DNA of 64,000 nucleotides from Polynucleobacter sp. 73C-SIWE (GCF_018882465.1 NZ_JACVOK010000002.1:434001-498000); one strand, 5' to 3'. Shown: positions 55,552 to 64,000, numbered from the stretch's first letter. Translations and numbers: made by a program. Notes: generated from the letters alone by a model not told the origin.

Positions 55552-56130
55552 CTAAACGGAAGGGGTGAAATTTCCAAGACACTCAGCAAGTACCCGTACC
55601 CGCTTATAGCCACCAGCAGCGATTCCTCCATTAGTAACGTCAAATGAGAGTGCGTTATTAGTTAGCTTAGCGTTAATTAACATTAGTTTTGCAATGCCCT
55701 CATCACTGCCTGATGTACGAGTTGTATCTTTAGGCGCTCTTACCAATGGTGCCTTAGCAAGATGGGTATTCTTTGGATTTGAATCAGTGCCCATATGAAA
55801 TATCACAACAGCATTAAAACCATCTGCATTCCATAGCTTTTTCTGATCTTTCATTACATTACAAGAGTTCCAGGCTTTAGAAAATTCAGCGACAGGATAG
55901 GCTTCAAGCGTACGGATTGTTTTATGAAGTCCAGCTGAAAATCCCACTAATTTATCAACATCATGTAATGTCAGCACCGATTTACCATTTACTAAAGTGA
56001 CAGTTGCCGTAGGAGCAACTAATTCAAGTATGGCAGGCTCGCCATACTGATTCATGAGATTTAAATTATTCGCAAAAGAACTGTGACATACAAGCAATAA
56101 AGAACATAAAAGAGGTTTAATGAATTTCAT
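55552..56130 (-). CDS. Exported protein of unknown function
   Basis: The start is the ATG after GGAGATAGG; the upstream extension lacks a ribosome site. The 192-residue product has a signal peptide (1-20, ending SFA). The mature part has one pair of well-separated cysteines and a C-terminal beta-rich segment NNALSFDVTNGGIAAGGYKRVRV. No family recognised. It lies 11 bp ahead of the broken gene and was probably its operon partner. Confidence 0.65.
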   Translation of the reverse strand: MKFIKPLLCSLLLVCHSSFANNLNLMNQYGEPAILELVAPTATVTLVNGKSVLTLHDVDKLVGFSAGLHKTIRTLEAYPVAEFSKAWNSCNVMKDQKKLWNADGFNAVVIFHMGTDSNPKNTHLAKAPLVRAPKDTTRTSGSDEGIAKLMLINAKLTNNALSFDVTNGGIAAGGYKRVRVLAECLGNFTPSV

Positions 56131-56305
56131 ACCTATCTCCAAAATTAGTAATTGATGCGATTGCACTGCGGCAAATGAAGTAGAACACACATATTCAACT
56201 ACTGTATTACAAGTTATTGTTCAAATAATGGTTCCAACTAACCTGCTGATTAAGTTGAACTATCTGCTAAATGCAAGCTTTAACTCAATTTGTTTAAAGC
56301 ATACT

Positions 56306-56382
<77 letters not shown>

Positions 56383-56419
56383 TTATATGCTGGGTATTTC
56401 TAGAACAATAAGGGGAAAG

Positions 56420-56496
56420 TGGTCGGAGTACAAGGATTCGAACCTTGGACCCCCTGCTCCCAAAGCAGGTGCGCTACCAGGCTGCGCTACACTCCG
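56420..56496 (-). tRNA. tRNA-Pro (anticodon UGG)
   Basis: A 77-nt cloverleaf on the minus strand with acceptor CGGAGTG/TACTCCG, anticodon loop TTTGGGA (TGG), T arm CAAGG-TTCGAAT-CCTTG and encoded CCA. It lies 37 bp upstream of tRNA-Arg in the direction of transcription, so the two are probably co-transcribed. Confidence 0.96.
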
Positions 56497-56556
56497 ACGG
56501 AATCGATATTCTACACCGAGAGGGCTCTTTCGGGCAAATCCTGTAAGATTCGGGAC

Positions 56557-56925
56557 ATGGTTGCCTATTTTTCCAGCAAATATCTGAAGCGTTTTCAAGC
56601 TGCTTTTTCAGTAGCTTTGCTCCTTTTTTGCCTTTTGGGAACCCACTGGGTTGGCTTTAGCCACAGCATTTCTCATGCTGGCTTACATAGCCAGAGTGTT
56701 GAGCAGTGCTCTGCTGATGATTCTGTTGGTGGCGTTACCCATAGCTCAGATGCATGCCATTTATTTGACGCACTGACATTAGCTGGATTCGTGCCAGTTG
56801 CCGACACTGATGCAGTTCGTCATTCTGCTCATACCCCTGCGAAGATCGCTTCAGTAGATCTAGTTCTCATTGAATCTGTTACTGCCTCTTATCAGTCGCG
56901 CGCACCCCCTGCTTTCATTCTGTAA
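56557..56925 (+). CDS. DUF2946-like membrane/periplasmic protein
   Basis: The start is the ATG after the tRNA; a longer frame runs through tRNA-Pro and is rejected. The 122-residue protein has one hydrophobic N-terminal helix (AAFSVALLLFCLLGTHWVGF), a His/Ser/Cys-containing region (SHSISHAGLHS, DACHLFDAL) and a C-terminal SRAPPAFIL typical of DUF2946. Such genes often precede TonB receptors for metals, as here (81 bp gap). Confidence 0.72.
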   Translation: MVAYFSSKYLKRFQAAFSVALLLFCLLGTHWVGFSHSISHAGLHSQSVEQCSADDSVGGVTHSSDACHLFDALTLAGFVPVADTDAVRHSAHTPAKIASVDLVLIESVTASYQSRAPPAFIL

Positions 56926-57006
56926 TCGTTATAGCTGCCTAGATCTTTTTTAGGCTTTCGATTAATACAGCATCTGATAGGTGTTGTATGGAGTGAGAGA
57001 TTACCA

Positions 57007-59088
57007 ATGAATCACAAACATACTCTGTTTGTTTATAAAACAGTTTTATCTTTTTCTATTTATGGATTTCTATTTAGCTCGGCTGAAGCACAAATACCAA
57101 ATCTAGAAATTACTGCTACTGGATCTCAAGAAGCTACTCAAAGCATCTTGACACCAACTAAGGTTTTGCAGGGCGATGAATTACTCAATAAATTGGGAAC
57201 AACGCTGGGGGCAACTCTTGCAAATGAATTAGGCGTCTCTGCTACTGGCTATGGCGCTGGCTCTTCTCGTCCGGTCATACGTGGCCTAGAGGGTTCACGA
57301 GTACAAATCCTACAAAATGGCCTATCTGTTGGAGATGTATCTAATATCTCCCAAGATCATGCAGTTGGTAACAATATGCAAAATGCCCACCAAGTTGAAA
57401 TTCTGCGTGGGGCTGCAGCCCTGCTCTATGGCTCAGGCTCAAGCGGTGGCTTAGTGAATGTGGTGAATGACCGTATTCTGACTAATCTTCCTGATAGACC
57501 AACGGGTGCAATTAATACAAGCTATGAAACTGTTAATAATGGACGTGCTGGATCACTTGAGGTTGATGGTGCCATCGGATCAGTAGCCGTACACGTAGAT
57601 ACCGCAATTAATAATGCCAACAATTACCGCATACCTGGCAGCTCGACACAGTCACAAGGTGAACCTGTCGGCGGTTGGACAGTTCCAGAAGGTGGAAATG
57701 GGGGTAACAACTACACAGGAAAACTTCCCAATACCTTTAGCAATCAAAACAATTTGGGAGTTGGAGTTTCTTATATAGGAAAAAACGGTTACACCGGTGT
57801 ATCGGTTGAGCGTTTAAATAATAACTATGGCATTCCGACACCTGAAGGTGGATCAATTAATCAGTCACAGAATCGTTATGACTTTCAGCATCAAACGCGC
57901 GACCCTTTTGCTGGCTTCTCATCATTCAAATTTAGTGCTGCCAATAGTAATTACAACCATACTGAATTTACCAATACTGGCGAAGCAGCATCTCTGTGGA
58001 AGAATATTGCCAATGAAGCACGTTTTGAATTAGCCCACAATCCAATTGCTGGCTGGAAAGGCACCTTTGGAGCGCAAGTTTCTGCTGCATCACTCAATGC
58101 CAGCGAAGTAGGTACCGGAAGCTATGCGATCGTACCGCCCACCAAGACTAACTCGAATGCCCTCTTCTGGATTGAGGAAGGCAAATGGAATTCGCTTCAA
58201 GGTAACCTTGGTCTGCGTTATAACAACGTGGCACAAAAGCCGAATCTGGGAACCGAGTTAGTATCTGAACCCGTCGATACCGGTGTAATGCCAACCATCG
58301 CCTTGCAAAACCGCAACTTTAATTTAATGTCCTACTCTGCAGGAGGTTTATGGAACTTTATGCAAGGTCATGGTGTCGGTGTAGCTTATACCGTTTCACA
58401 ACGAGCGCCTAGTGCGCAAGAGCTCTACTCCTATGGTGCTCATGAATCTACTGCTACTTTTGATATTGGCAATCCGAATCTCAATAAGGAAACATCACAT
58501 AATCTAGAGTTCAATATTCAAAGGACAGGTGGCTTATTGCGTGGTAAAGCTAGCATCTATGCCAATCGCTTTAATAACTATATTTATGGCTATTACACTG
58601 GTCAATCTGTTCCGGATGTTGAGAATTTTTCTGTAGTAGTCGCTCAACAGGCAGCGGCAACCATTAAGGGTATTGAAGGTGAATTGACCTATAACTGGCG
58701 CGAGCAAGGTCTTGGCGCTAGAGTTTTTGGTGATGCTTCGCAAGGAAGCTTTGATGCGGGTGGTAATTTACCCCTACAACCAGCACCAAGACTTGGCGCT
58801 GAGATAGCGCATCAACGCAATGGCTGGCTCACTAATGCGACTTATATCTATAGCTATCAGCAAAACCGCCTGGCAAGCTGGGAACAAGGTCCAGCACCAA
58901 GTTACAACCTATTAAATGCTGGCATCTCGTATACAGAAAAAATTCAGCAGGTGAATTGGACTGTTTATCTCAATATGAAGAACTTACTCAATGAGCAGAT
59001 TCGGTATGCAACAACTCCAATGGCTGTGAGACTGTATGCACCACAGCCAGGAAGAAGCTTCATGGTTGGGCTAAGGGGTACGTTTTAA
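57007..59088 (+). CDS. TonB-dependent receptor (ZnuD-like)
   Basis: A 693-residue outer-membrane receptor. It has a signal peptide to about residue 29 and a plug domain with RPVIRGLEGSRVQILQNG, QDHAVGNNMQNAHQVEILRGAAALLYGSG (written in part) and a C-terminal barrel ending in Phe. The plug's DHA motif and compact size resemble the ZnuD/zinc-uptake group. The metal or chelate cannot be fixed by eye. Its stop overlaps the convergent ppk2 gene by 4 bp. Confidence 0.85.
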   Translation: MNHKHTLFVYKTVLSFSIYGFLFSSAEAQIPNLEITATGSQEATQSILTPTKVLQGDELLNKLGTTLGATLANELGVSATGYGAGSSRPVIRGLEGSRVQILQNGLSVGDVSNISQDHAVGNNMQNAHQVEILRGAAALLYGSGSSGGLVNVVNDRILTNLPDRPTGAINTSYETVNNGRAGSLEVDGAIGSVAVHVDTAINNANNYRIPGSSTQSQGEPVGGWTVPEGGNGGNNYTGKLPNTFSNQNNLGVGVSYIGKNGYTGVSVERLNNNYGIPTPEGGSINQSQNRYDFQHQTRDPFAGFSSFKFSAANSNYNHTEFTNTGEAASLWKNIANEARFELAHNPIAGWKGTFGAQVSAASLNASEVGTGSYAIVPPTKTNSNALFWIEEGKWNSLQGNLGLRYNNVAQKPNLGTELVSEPVDTGVMPTIALQNRNFNLMSYSAGGLWNFMQGHGVGVAYTVSQRAPSAQELYSYGAHESTATFDIGNPNLNKETSHNLEFNIQRTGGLLRGKASIYANRFNNYIYGYYTGQSVPDVENFSVVVAQQAAATIKGIEGELTYNWREQGLGARVFGDASQGSFDAGGNLPLQPAPRLGAEIAHQRNGWLTNATYIYSYQQNRLASWEQGPAPSYNLLNAGISYTEKIQQVNWTVYLNMKNLLNEQIRYATTPMAVRLYAPQPGRSFMVGLRGTF

Positions 59089-59990
59089 TAGAGATCTGGC
59101 ACATACATCTCAGGAGGCACGGGTCCACGTAAGTAATCCGGATTGTGGACTCGAGCTGGCAGCGTGATCTCAGGATGTGCAATTTCGTGATACGGAATTT
59201 GAGTCAAGAGATGGCTGATGCAATTTAAGCGAGCTTTTTTCTTATCGTTTGCTGCAACAACCCACCATGGTGCCTCAGGAATATGCGTACGCTCTAGCAT
59301 GGTCTCTTTAGCTTTAGTGTAAGCCTCCCAAAGGCGACGAGCCTCAAGATCCATAGGACTTAACTTCCACTGCTTTAAAGGATCATGAATTCGCATCATA
59401 AATCGGTTGTACTGTTCATCATCGGAAATGGAGAACCAATACTTGATCAGAATGATTCCAGAGCTAATCATCATGCGCTCTAAGTCAGGAACTGTTCTGA
59501 GGAATTCTTCATATTCTTTCTTGGTGCAGAATCCCATGACTTTTTCAACGCCAGCTCGGTTGTACCAGCTGCGATCAAAAAGGACTATCTCCCCGCCTGC
59601 AGGAAGTTGAGATATGTAACGCTGGAAATACCACTGAGTTCTTTCACGTTCATTTGGTGCTGGTAAGGCAACAACTTTACATACGCGTGGATTCAAACGC
59701 TGGGAAATACGCTTAATCGCGCCACCCTTACCTGCTGAATCACGTCCTTCAAATAAAACGGCAACCTTCACTTTATTAGCAACTACCCAGTCTTGTAATT
59801 TGACTAGCTCGCTTTGGAGTCTGAATAACTCTTTGAAGTAAACATTGCGGGGAACCGTTGAATTGCCGTCGCCATCAACTGAGAGGCGGCCATCATCCAT
59901 CTCCATCTCAAGCTCTTCATCCATGCTATCCAGAATTTCTTCTTGAGCACGTTGGTACCACTCGGCCATCTCTTTATGTTTTGATGTCAT
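59085..59990 (-). CDS. ppk2: Polyphosphate kinase 2 (second paralogue)
   Basis: A 301-residue PPK2 with Walker A GRDSAGKGG, FDRSWYNRAGVEKVMGF and PLKQWKLSPMD. It is about 40 residues longer than the copy at 14059, with an N-terminal acidic extension (EEILDSMDEELEMEMDDG). The difference between GRDSAGKGG here and GRDTAGKDG there suggests different nucleotide preference or direction. Cytoplasmic. Confidence 0.95.
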   Translation of the reverse strand: MTSKHKEMAEWYQRAQEEILDSMDEELEMEMDDGRLSVDGDGNSTVPRNVYFKELFRLQSELVKLQDWVVANKVKVAVLFEGRDSAGKGGAIKRISQRLNPRVCKVVALPAPNERERTQWYFQRYISQLPAGGEIVLFDRSWYNRAGVEKVMGFCTKKEYEEFLRTVPDLERMMISSGIILIKYWFSISDDEQYNRFMMRIHDPLKQWKLSPMDLEARRLWEAYTKAKETMLERTHIPEAPWWVVAANDKKKARLNCISHLLTQIPYHEIAHPEITLPARVHNPDYLRGPVPPEMYVPDLY

Positions 59991-60056
59991 ACGCTTTATA
60001 TCATCCTTATATTCATACTTTTAGAATAAATATATGACATATTTATTACAACTAGT

Positions 60057-60845
60057 TTAATTGCAGTTTTTTGCTAAGTATTGAGCTATTTGCTCCTGAC
60101 TATGCAGTGCTAGACCTTTTCGATCTAATGCCTGACCTGATTTTGCTTTGATAGGCGAAAAGAATGTTAATTCTACCCGTAGTCTTCGATTTTTCAATAT
60201 GCTGGCCATAGAGCCTATTAAGCCCATATCTCCGATAAAAGCAGGAACTTCAGAATGTTCACCGGTAATTCGATCGAAATACGCTAGAGCAAGAGTACAT
60301 ACCGGAACCCCTGCTTGAGCGGCTGCTTCAAATAAATTAGGCTTAAAGGTCTGAACACTTTTGCCGATGGTAGAAGTACCTTCAGGAAAAATACAAATAG
60401 ACTGAGTTTTTAATAGCACAGCCATATCAGTAACAACCTGCCTGGCATGTCTTGAGCTCTCTCTATTGATAAAAACCGTTCCTAGTTGTTTTGCCATCCA
60501 TCCAAAAATTGGCCACCGCTCAACTTCAGACTTGGCTACAAAGCGAATCGGTTTGAAAGCATTAATCGCATGAATATCCATCCAGGAAACGTGATTAGAT
60601 GCTAGTAAATATGTGGAGTCCGGAAGAGTGTCAGCATTATTAACTTGCAACTGAATACCAAAAATCTTCAATAGTCGTTTTGACCATCTTTGGATATGTT
60701 GCTTTTTGCTATTAGCATTTAGGAATGGAAAAAGTACTAGCAAGGTCATTACTCCGCGCAATACATGTAACCACACTAGAAACCAGAGTGTGATGTATAG
60801 AAGAAATGGGGTAGCACGTTGCGAGGATTGCATTGTATGTGTCAT
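60057..60845 (-). CDS. 1-acyl-glycerol-3-phosphate acyltransferase family (PlsC)
   Basis: A 262-residue membrane acyltransferase with the HX4D motif NHVSWMDIH near residue 84 and the block EGTSTIGKSVQTFKPNLF near 150. A hydrophobic N-terminus anchors it. It acylates lysophosphatidic acid or related lysolipids; OlsA-type activity is an alternative. It is divergent from the lipid cluster that follows, sharing a 100-bp region with a Pho-box array. Confidence 0.85.
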   Translation of the reverse strand: MTHTMQSSQRATPFLLYITLWFLVWLHVLRGVMTLLVLFPFLNANSKKQHIQRWSKRLLKIFGIQLQVNNADTLPDSTYLLASNHVSWMDIHAINAFKPIRFVAKSEVERWPIFGWMAKQLGTVFINRESSRHARQVVTDMAVLLKTQSICIFPEGTSTIGKSVQTFKPNLFEAAAQAGVPVCTLALAYFDRITGEHSEVPAFIGDMGLIGSMASILKNRRLRVELTFFSPIKAKSGQALDRKGLALHSQEQIAQYLAKNCN

Positions 60846-60884
60846 ATTGGCTGGCTATATTCACTATCGTAAATCATATATGGA

Positions 60885-60913
60885 TCGTCATAAAAGTGTC
60901 TTAGAACTGTCAT
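60885..60913 (+). promoter_or_regulatory. PhoB-type box array (three half-sites at 11-bp spacing)
   Basis: TCGTCAT at 60885, GTGTCTT at 60896 and CTGTCAT at 60907 follow each other at exact 11-bp intervals with AAAA and AGAA spacers. This matches the Pho-box pattern (7-bp half-site CTGTCAT plus 4-bp A/T spacer). The array lies 36 bp before the metallophosphoesterase ATG and is oriented toward it. Confidence 0.72.
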
Positions 60914-60948
60914 GATGCTTACACAGTCACTTGGCTTAATGTTGTTTC

Positions 60949-61758
60949 ATGATGCATTACAGAGCCATCTGGATTTCAGACGTACACCTAGGAACATCAG
61001 GGTGTCAGGCAAACTACCTCCTCGATTTCTTAAAGCACAACGAGGCTGACAAGTTCTATTTGGTAGGCGATATTATCGATGGCTGGAGGCTGAAAAAATC
61101 ATTTTACTGGCCGCAAGCCCATAATGACGTTGTTCAAAAGCTATTACGTAAGGCTCGTAAAGGCTCTGAAGTTATCTATGTCCCAGGCAATCATGATGAA
61201 AGTGCCAGACAATTCTTTGGCCTCTCTTTTGGTGATGTCAAAGTAGTCGAAGAATGCATTCATACAACCCTAGACGGCAGAAAGCTCTGGGTAACCCATG
61301 GCGACTTATTTGACGGAGTAATGCAGTACGCTAAATGGTTAGCCTATGTAGGCGATACGCTTTATTCCTTCATTCTGTATATCAATCGATATTTCAATAT
61401 GCTGCGGGTCAAGATGGGTTTGCAATACTGGTCCCTGTCTCAATACCTCAAGCACCAAGTGAAGAATGCCGTCAGCTATATTGCCGACTTTGAACACATT
61501 ATGGCCAGAGAAGCGCGTCTGCGCGGCTGTGATGGCGTTGTTTGTGGTCATATTCACAAAGCCGAGATCCGTGAAATTGACGGCCTACTCTATTGCAATG
61601 ATGGTGATTGGGTAGAGAGCCTCACTGCATTAGTTGAAACCCATACCGGTGAGCTCAAAATTATTCATTGGCCACACATTAAAGGTGAGCCACTAGAGGT
61701 TCCTGAAATTTCTTTCCAACCTGCCGTTCAACCACTCATCAAAGAGGCTGCGCTATGA
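60949..61758 (+). CDS. Metallophosphoesterase, PlcP-like (LpxH-related)
   Basis: A 269-residue calcineurin-like phosphoesterase. Metal residues are seen in DVHLG (Asp11, His13), GDIIDG (Asp41), GNHD (Asn81, His82), THGD and GHIH (His201, His203). True LpxH carries GNRDFL at the third motif; this protein has GNHDES, arguing against a lipid-A role. Together with the overlapping GT4 gene and the Pho box it fits PlcP, a phospholipase C of phosphate-starved cells. Two adjacent ATGs (MM) start it with no clear ribosome site. Confidence 0.8.
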   Translation: MMHYRAIWISDVHLGTSGCQANYLLDFLKHNEADKFYLVGDIIDGWRLKKSFYWPQAHNDVVQKLLRKARKGSEVIYVPGNHDESARQFFGLSFGDVKVVEECIHTTLDGRKLWVTHGDLFDGVMQYAKWLAYVGDTLYSFILYINRYFNMLRVKMGLQYWSLSQYLKHQVKNAVSYIADFEHIMAREARLRGCDGVVCGHIHKAEIREIDGLLYCNDGDWVESLTALVETHTGELKIIHWPHIKGEPLEVPEISFQPAVQPLIKEAAL

Positions 61759-62783
61759 AAATTATGATCATCACCGATGCATGGGATCCACAGGTAAATG
61801 GTGTTGTTCGCACCTTAAAACAAACTCGTGCTGAATTAACCGCGATGGGTCATGAAGTAGAAATGATTACCCCAAACGGTTTCAAATCCATTCCCTGCCC
61901 TACCTATCCAGATATTGCACTCTCTCTATTTCCAGGTAAAGAAGTGGCGCGCCGTATTAAAGAATTCGCACCAGATGCAATGCATATTGCAACTGAGGGT
62001 CCACTAGGGCTATCTGCACGCGCGTATGCTGTGAAGAATGACCTCCCCTTCTCTACTGCTTATCACACACGCTTTCCTGAGTATGTAAAAGCTCGTACTG
62101 GCATTCCTCTCGGGATTACCTATGCATTTATACGTTGGTTTCATGGCCCATCAATGGCGGTAATGGCACCAACCATTGTCGTGAAAGATGATTTAGAAAA
62201 GTATGGCCTGCGCAATGTAGTACTGTGGTCAAGAGGCGTAGATCTTGATGTATTTAAGATGCAAGAATCAAAGGCTCTCAATACTGCCCATCCAATTTTT
62301 TTATATGTCGGTCGAGTTGCCGTAGAAAAGAATATCAATGCATTTCTAGAAATCGACTTACCAGGCTCAAAGTGGGTAGTTGGTGATGGCCCTGCGATGG
62401 CTGGCATCAAGGAAAAATATCCTGAGATTAACTATCTAGGCGTTTTGCAACAACATGAATTGGCTAAGGTTTATGCGGCTGCCGATGTCTTTGTGTTCCC
62501 CAGCAAAACCGATACCTTTGGCTTAGTACTACTTGAAGCAATGGCCTGCGGCACTCCTGTGGCTGCCTATCCAGTAACTGGCCCTATTGATGTCTTGGGC
62601 GACTCCCCAGCTGGTGCTATGCATGAAGATTTGCGGGAAGCTTGTATTGCAGCATTAAAGATTCCGCGTGAAGTAGCCCGTGCGCATGCTGAGAAATTCT
62701 CATGGAAAGCTGCTTCTGAGCAATTCGTAAATCATCTCAAGCCAGTTCCATCACCTGAAGTACACGTGACAGCACTAGCTTAA
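61755..62783 (+). CDS. GT4 glycosyltransferase, Agt-like (glycolipid synthesis)
   Basis: A 342-residue GT-B protein. The N-terminal domain opens with ITDAWDPQVNGVVRTL, followed by HIATEGPLGLSARAYA and TAYHTRFPEYVKAR. The C-terminal nucleotide-sugar site has FVFPSKTDTFGLVLLEAMACGTPVAAY in part (E-x7-E). This resembles Agt, which transfers sugars to diacylglycerol to make phosphorus-free glycolipids. Start ATGA overlaps the phosphoesterase stop, so they are translationally coupled. Confidence 0.82.
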   Translation: MKIMIITDAWDPQVNGVVRTLKQTRAELTAMGHEVEMITPNGFKSIPCPTYPDIALSLFPGKEVARRIKEFAPDAMHIATEGPLGLSARAYAVKNDLPFSTAYHTRFPEYVKARTGIPLGITYAFIRWFHGPSMAVMAPTIVVKDDLEKYGLRNVVLWSRGVDLDVFKMQESKALNTAHPIFLYVGRVAVEKNINAFLEIDLPGSKWVVGDGPAMAGIKEKYPEINYLGVLQQHELAKVYAAADVFVFPSKTDTFGLVLLEAMACGTPVAAYPVTGPIDVLGDSPAGAMHEDLREACIAALKIPREVARAHAEKFSWKAASEQFVNHLKPVPSPEVHVTALA

Positions 62784-62796
62784 AAGAAGGCATCAA

Positions 62797-63201
62797 TTGA
62801 ATTCCAAATACCACATTAATCAAAATCCTCATAAAGGTAATCGAGGATTAACTAGGGCTTGGCACGCTGCTAAAAACTCTTGGTGTGGTTTGGTTTACGC
62901 TTTTTTAGAGGAAAGCGCATTCAGGCAAGAGCTCACCCTATTTGCAATATTGACCCCAGTAGCTTTTTACCTACCAACTACCAACTTAGAAAAGGCTTTA
63001 CTTATTTCTTCCTTGATTATGGTGCTGGTTGTGGAATTATTAAATTCTAGCGTAGAGGCTGCTATTGATCGCATCTCCTTTGAACATCATGATTTATCCA
63101 AAAGAGCCAAAGATTTTGGCTCAGCAGCTGTGATGCTAGCCCTATTCATTGCCCTTTTAATGTGGTCTGCAGTATGCATTCCGCTTGTCTTAAAACTGTA
63201 A
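62797..63201 (+). CDS. dgkA: Diacylglycerol kinase
   Basis: A 134-residue DgkA from a TTG start with GAAGG upstream. Family motifs are EESAFRQELTL and VVELLNSSVEAAIDRIS followed by KRAKDFGSAAV; three hydrophobic helices are visible. It phosphorylates diacylglycerol to phosphatidic acid at the inner membrane. Placed after a phospholipase-type enzyme and a DAG glycosyltransferase, it would return surplus DAG to phospholipid synthesis. Confidence 0.92.
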   Translation: MNSKYHINQNPHKGNRGLTRAWHAAKNSWCGLVYAFLEESAFRQELTLFAILTPVAFYLPTTNLEKALLISSLIMVLVVELLNSSVEAAIDRISFEHHDLSKRAKDFGSAAVMLALFIALLMWSAVCIPLVLKL

Positions 63202-63245
63202 TAAACGACCTCTACAGTCATACAAACATTCAATAAGGCTTACTT

Positions 63246-64000
63246 ATGTCAGATATTCCGAACCCAATTGGCGCCTTTGAAATTTTCTCCATCAGAAAAG
63301 AGAAAAAACTTGCTGCCCCAAAATCTAATCCATTTAAGAAGCTTTCTAAAAAGCTAGCCAAGAAGCTCTTTGGTAAGAAATTTGCTACTAAAGCACGTGC
63401 AGAGATTGCTGCAGTTGAAATAACACCTATAGTAAACCCAGTTACTAAAGCGAAAAAGCCATCATTTCAAATTGAATGGGCCAGTTCTACAAACGAAGTT
63501 AAAGAAGCCCAAAGATTACGTTACAAAGTATTTGCGGAAGAAATGGGTGCAAACCTCTCTCAAAATGCAGAAGGTCTAGATATTGATGAATTCGATGCAT
63601 ACTGTGATCATTTATTAATCCGCGACCAAGATACCTTAAAAGTAGTTGGCACCTATCGCGTATTGCCTCCACATAAAGCCCAAGAGATAGGTCGCTTATA
63701 TTCTGATGCGGAATTTGATCTATCCCGTTTAGATCATTTACGCCCAAAATTGGTTGAATTAGGTCGCTCATGTGTCCACCAAGACTATCGCTCTGGTGCG
63801 GTCATCATGGCCTTATGGAGTGGTTTAGCACAATACATGCAAAAAAATGGTTATGAAATCATGCTTGGCTGTGCCAGTATTCCGATGGCTGATGGTGGCC
63901 ACTTTGCAGCGAGCTTGTACAACTCTCTCAATGACGATCAAATGGCGCCAACGGAGTTTCATGCCTTCCCTCGCCTCCCACTGCCATTAGATAAGCTAAA
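63246..64000 (+). CDS. GNAT N-acyltransferase, OlsB-like, 3' end cut by window
   Basis: The reading frame is open from the ATG to the window edge (251 codons). A basic N-terminal stretch (KKLSKKLAKKLFGKK) is followed by a GNAT domain of the hemolysin/OlsB type (EAQRLRYKVFAEEMGA, GTYRVLPP, VELGRSCVHQDYRSG, LGCASIPMADG). OlsB makes lyso-ornithine lipid from acyl-ACP and ornithine. The related N-acyl amino acid synthases have the same fold. Position in a Pho-linked lipid cluster favours aminolipid synthesis. Confidence 0.78.
   Translation, partial: MSDIPNPIGAFEIFSIRKEKKLAAPKSNPFKKLSKKLAKKLFGKKFATKARAEIAAVEITPIVNPVTKAKKPSFQIEWASSTNEVKEAQRLRYKVFAEEMGANLSQNAEGLDIDEFDAYCDHLLIRDQDTLKVVGTYRVLPPHKAQEIGRLYSDAEFDLSRLDHLRPKLVELGRSCVHQDYRSGAVIMALWSGLAQYMQKNGYEIMLGCASIPMADGGHFAASLYNSLNDDQMAPTEFHAFPRLPLPLDKL

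Larger units (their letters stand above)
54886..56305. mobile_element. Genomic island 4 (remnant next to intact tRNA-Arg)
   Basis: A 1.4 kb segment between att copy 4 and the intact tRNA-Arg. It holds one exported unknown gene and one gene broken by an in-frame stop. No recombinase. Size and decay suggest a remnant. Confidence 0.62.

Noticed and set aside
29264-56305. CRISPR array or phage structural genes in the islands
   Set aside because: No regularly spaced direct repeats with unique spacers, and no capsid, portal, terminase or tail-like proteins were seen.
56419-56556. N-terminal extension of the DUF2946-like gene
   Set aside because: It would translate through the opposite strand of tRNA-Pro and has no ribosome site; the later ATG gives the signal/anchor helix.

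Overview
The window looks like a chromosome segment of a small-genome freshwater betaproteobacterium, most like Polynucleobacter (Burkholderiaceae). That assignment is inference from the gene set (YgfZ, SelO, MsrB, YciB, BolA, AroC, WrbA, DUF2069, PPK2), the moderate G+C judged by eye, and the compact gene packing. No search was run.

Positions 1-29200 are mostly core and housekeeping. They hold the 3' part of ygfZ, then NRDE, PaaI, selO-msrB-yciB-bolA-ppiC, an MFS pump, aroC, CBS and YihY proteins, wrbA, DUF2069 and an FAD-linked dehydrogenase. A lysine-rich histone-like gene abuts a PPK2 polyphosphate kinase. Next come a haloacetate-dehalogenase-like hydrolase, an envelope lipoprotein group, an alternative oxidase, an amino-acid permease, an exported SAM methyltransferase-like protein, a Fur-linked Fbp-type iron ABC transporter, a PhoX-type phosphatase and a CDP-diacylglycerol diphosphatase.

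Positions 29219-56382 are a tandem array of islands at a tRNA-Arg(UCU) gene. The intact tRNA (minus strand) is at 56306-56382. Four 41-45 bp copies of its 3' end lie at 29219, 44917, 51534 and 54886, all in the same orientation. They delimit four segments. Island 1 carries two tyrosine recombinases, an AAA+ ATPase, unknown genes and a CzcCBA-type metal efflux operon with CDF and YnfA proteins. Island 2 is an arsenic island with arsR-arsC-aqpS, arsH, a nitroreductase and arsenite oxidase aioBA. Island 3 holds a glycerophosphodiester phosphodiesterase and a glutamate-synthase-like FMN protein. Island 4 holds an exported unknown protein and a gene interrupted by an in-frame TGA. Islands 2-4 have no recombinase of their own. 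A palindrome family (GTCGG-spacer-CCGAC followed by ACTA) recurs within islands 1 and 2, and about 175 bp from their ends.

Positions 56383-64000 return to the chromosome: tRNA-Pro, a DUF2946-like protein with a ZnuD-like TonB receptor, a second PPK2 and an acyltransferase. The last cluster encodes a metallophosphoesterase, an overlapping GT4 glycosyltransferase, diacylglycerol kinase and an OlsB-like N-acyltransferase (cut by the window end). It is preceded by three PhoB-type half-sites at exact 11-bp spacing. The best reading is a phosphate-starvation lipid-remodelling operon of the PlcP-Agt type.
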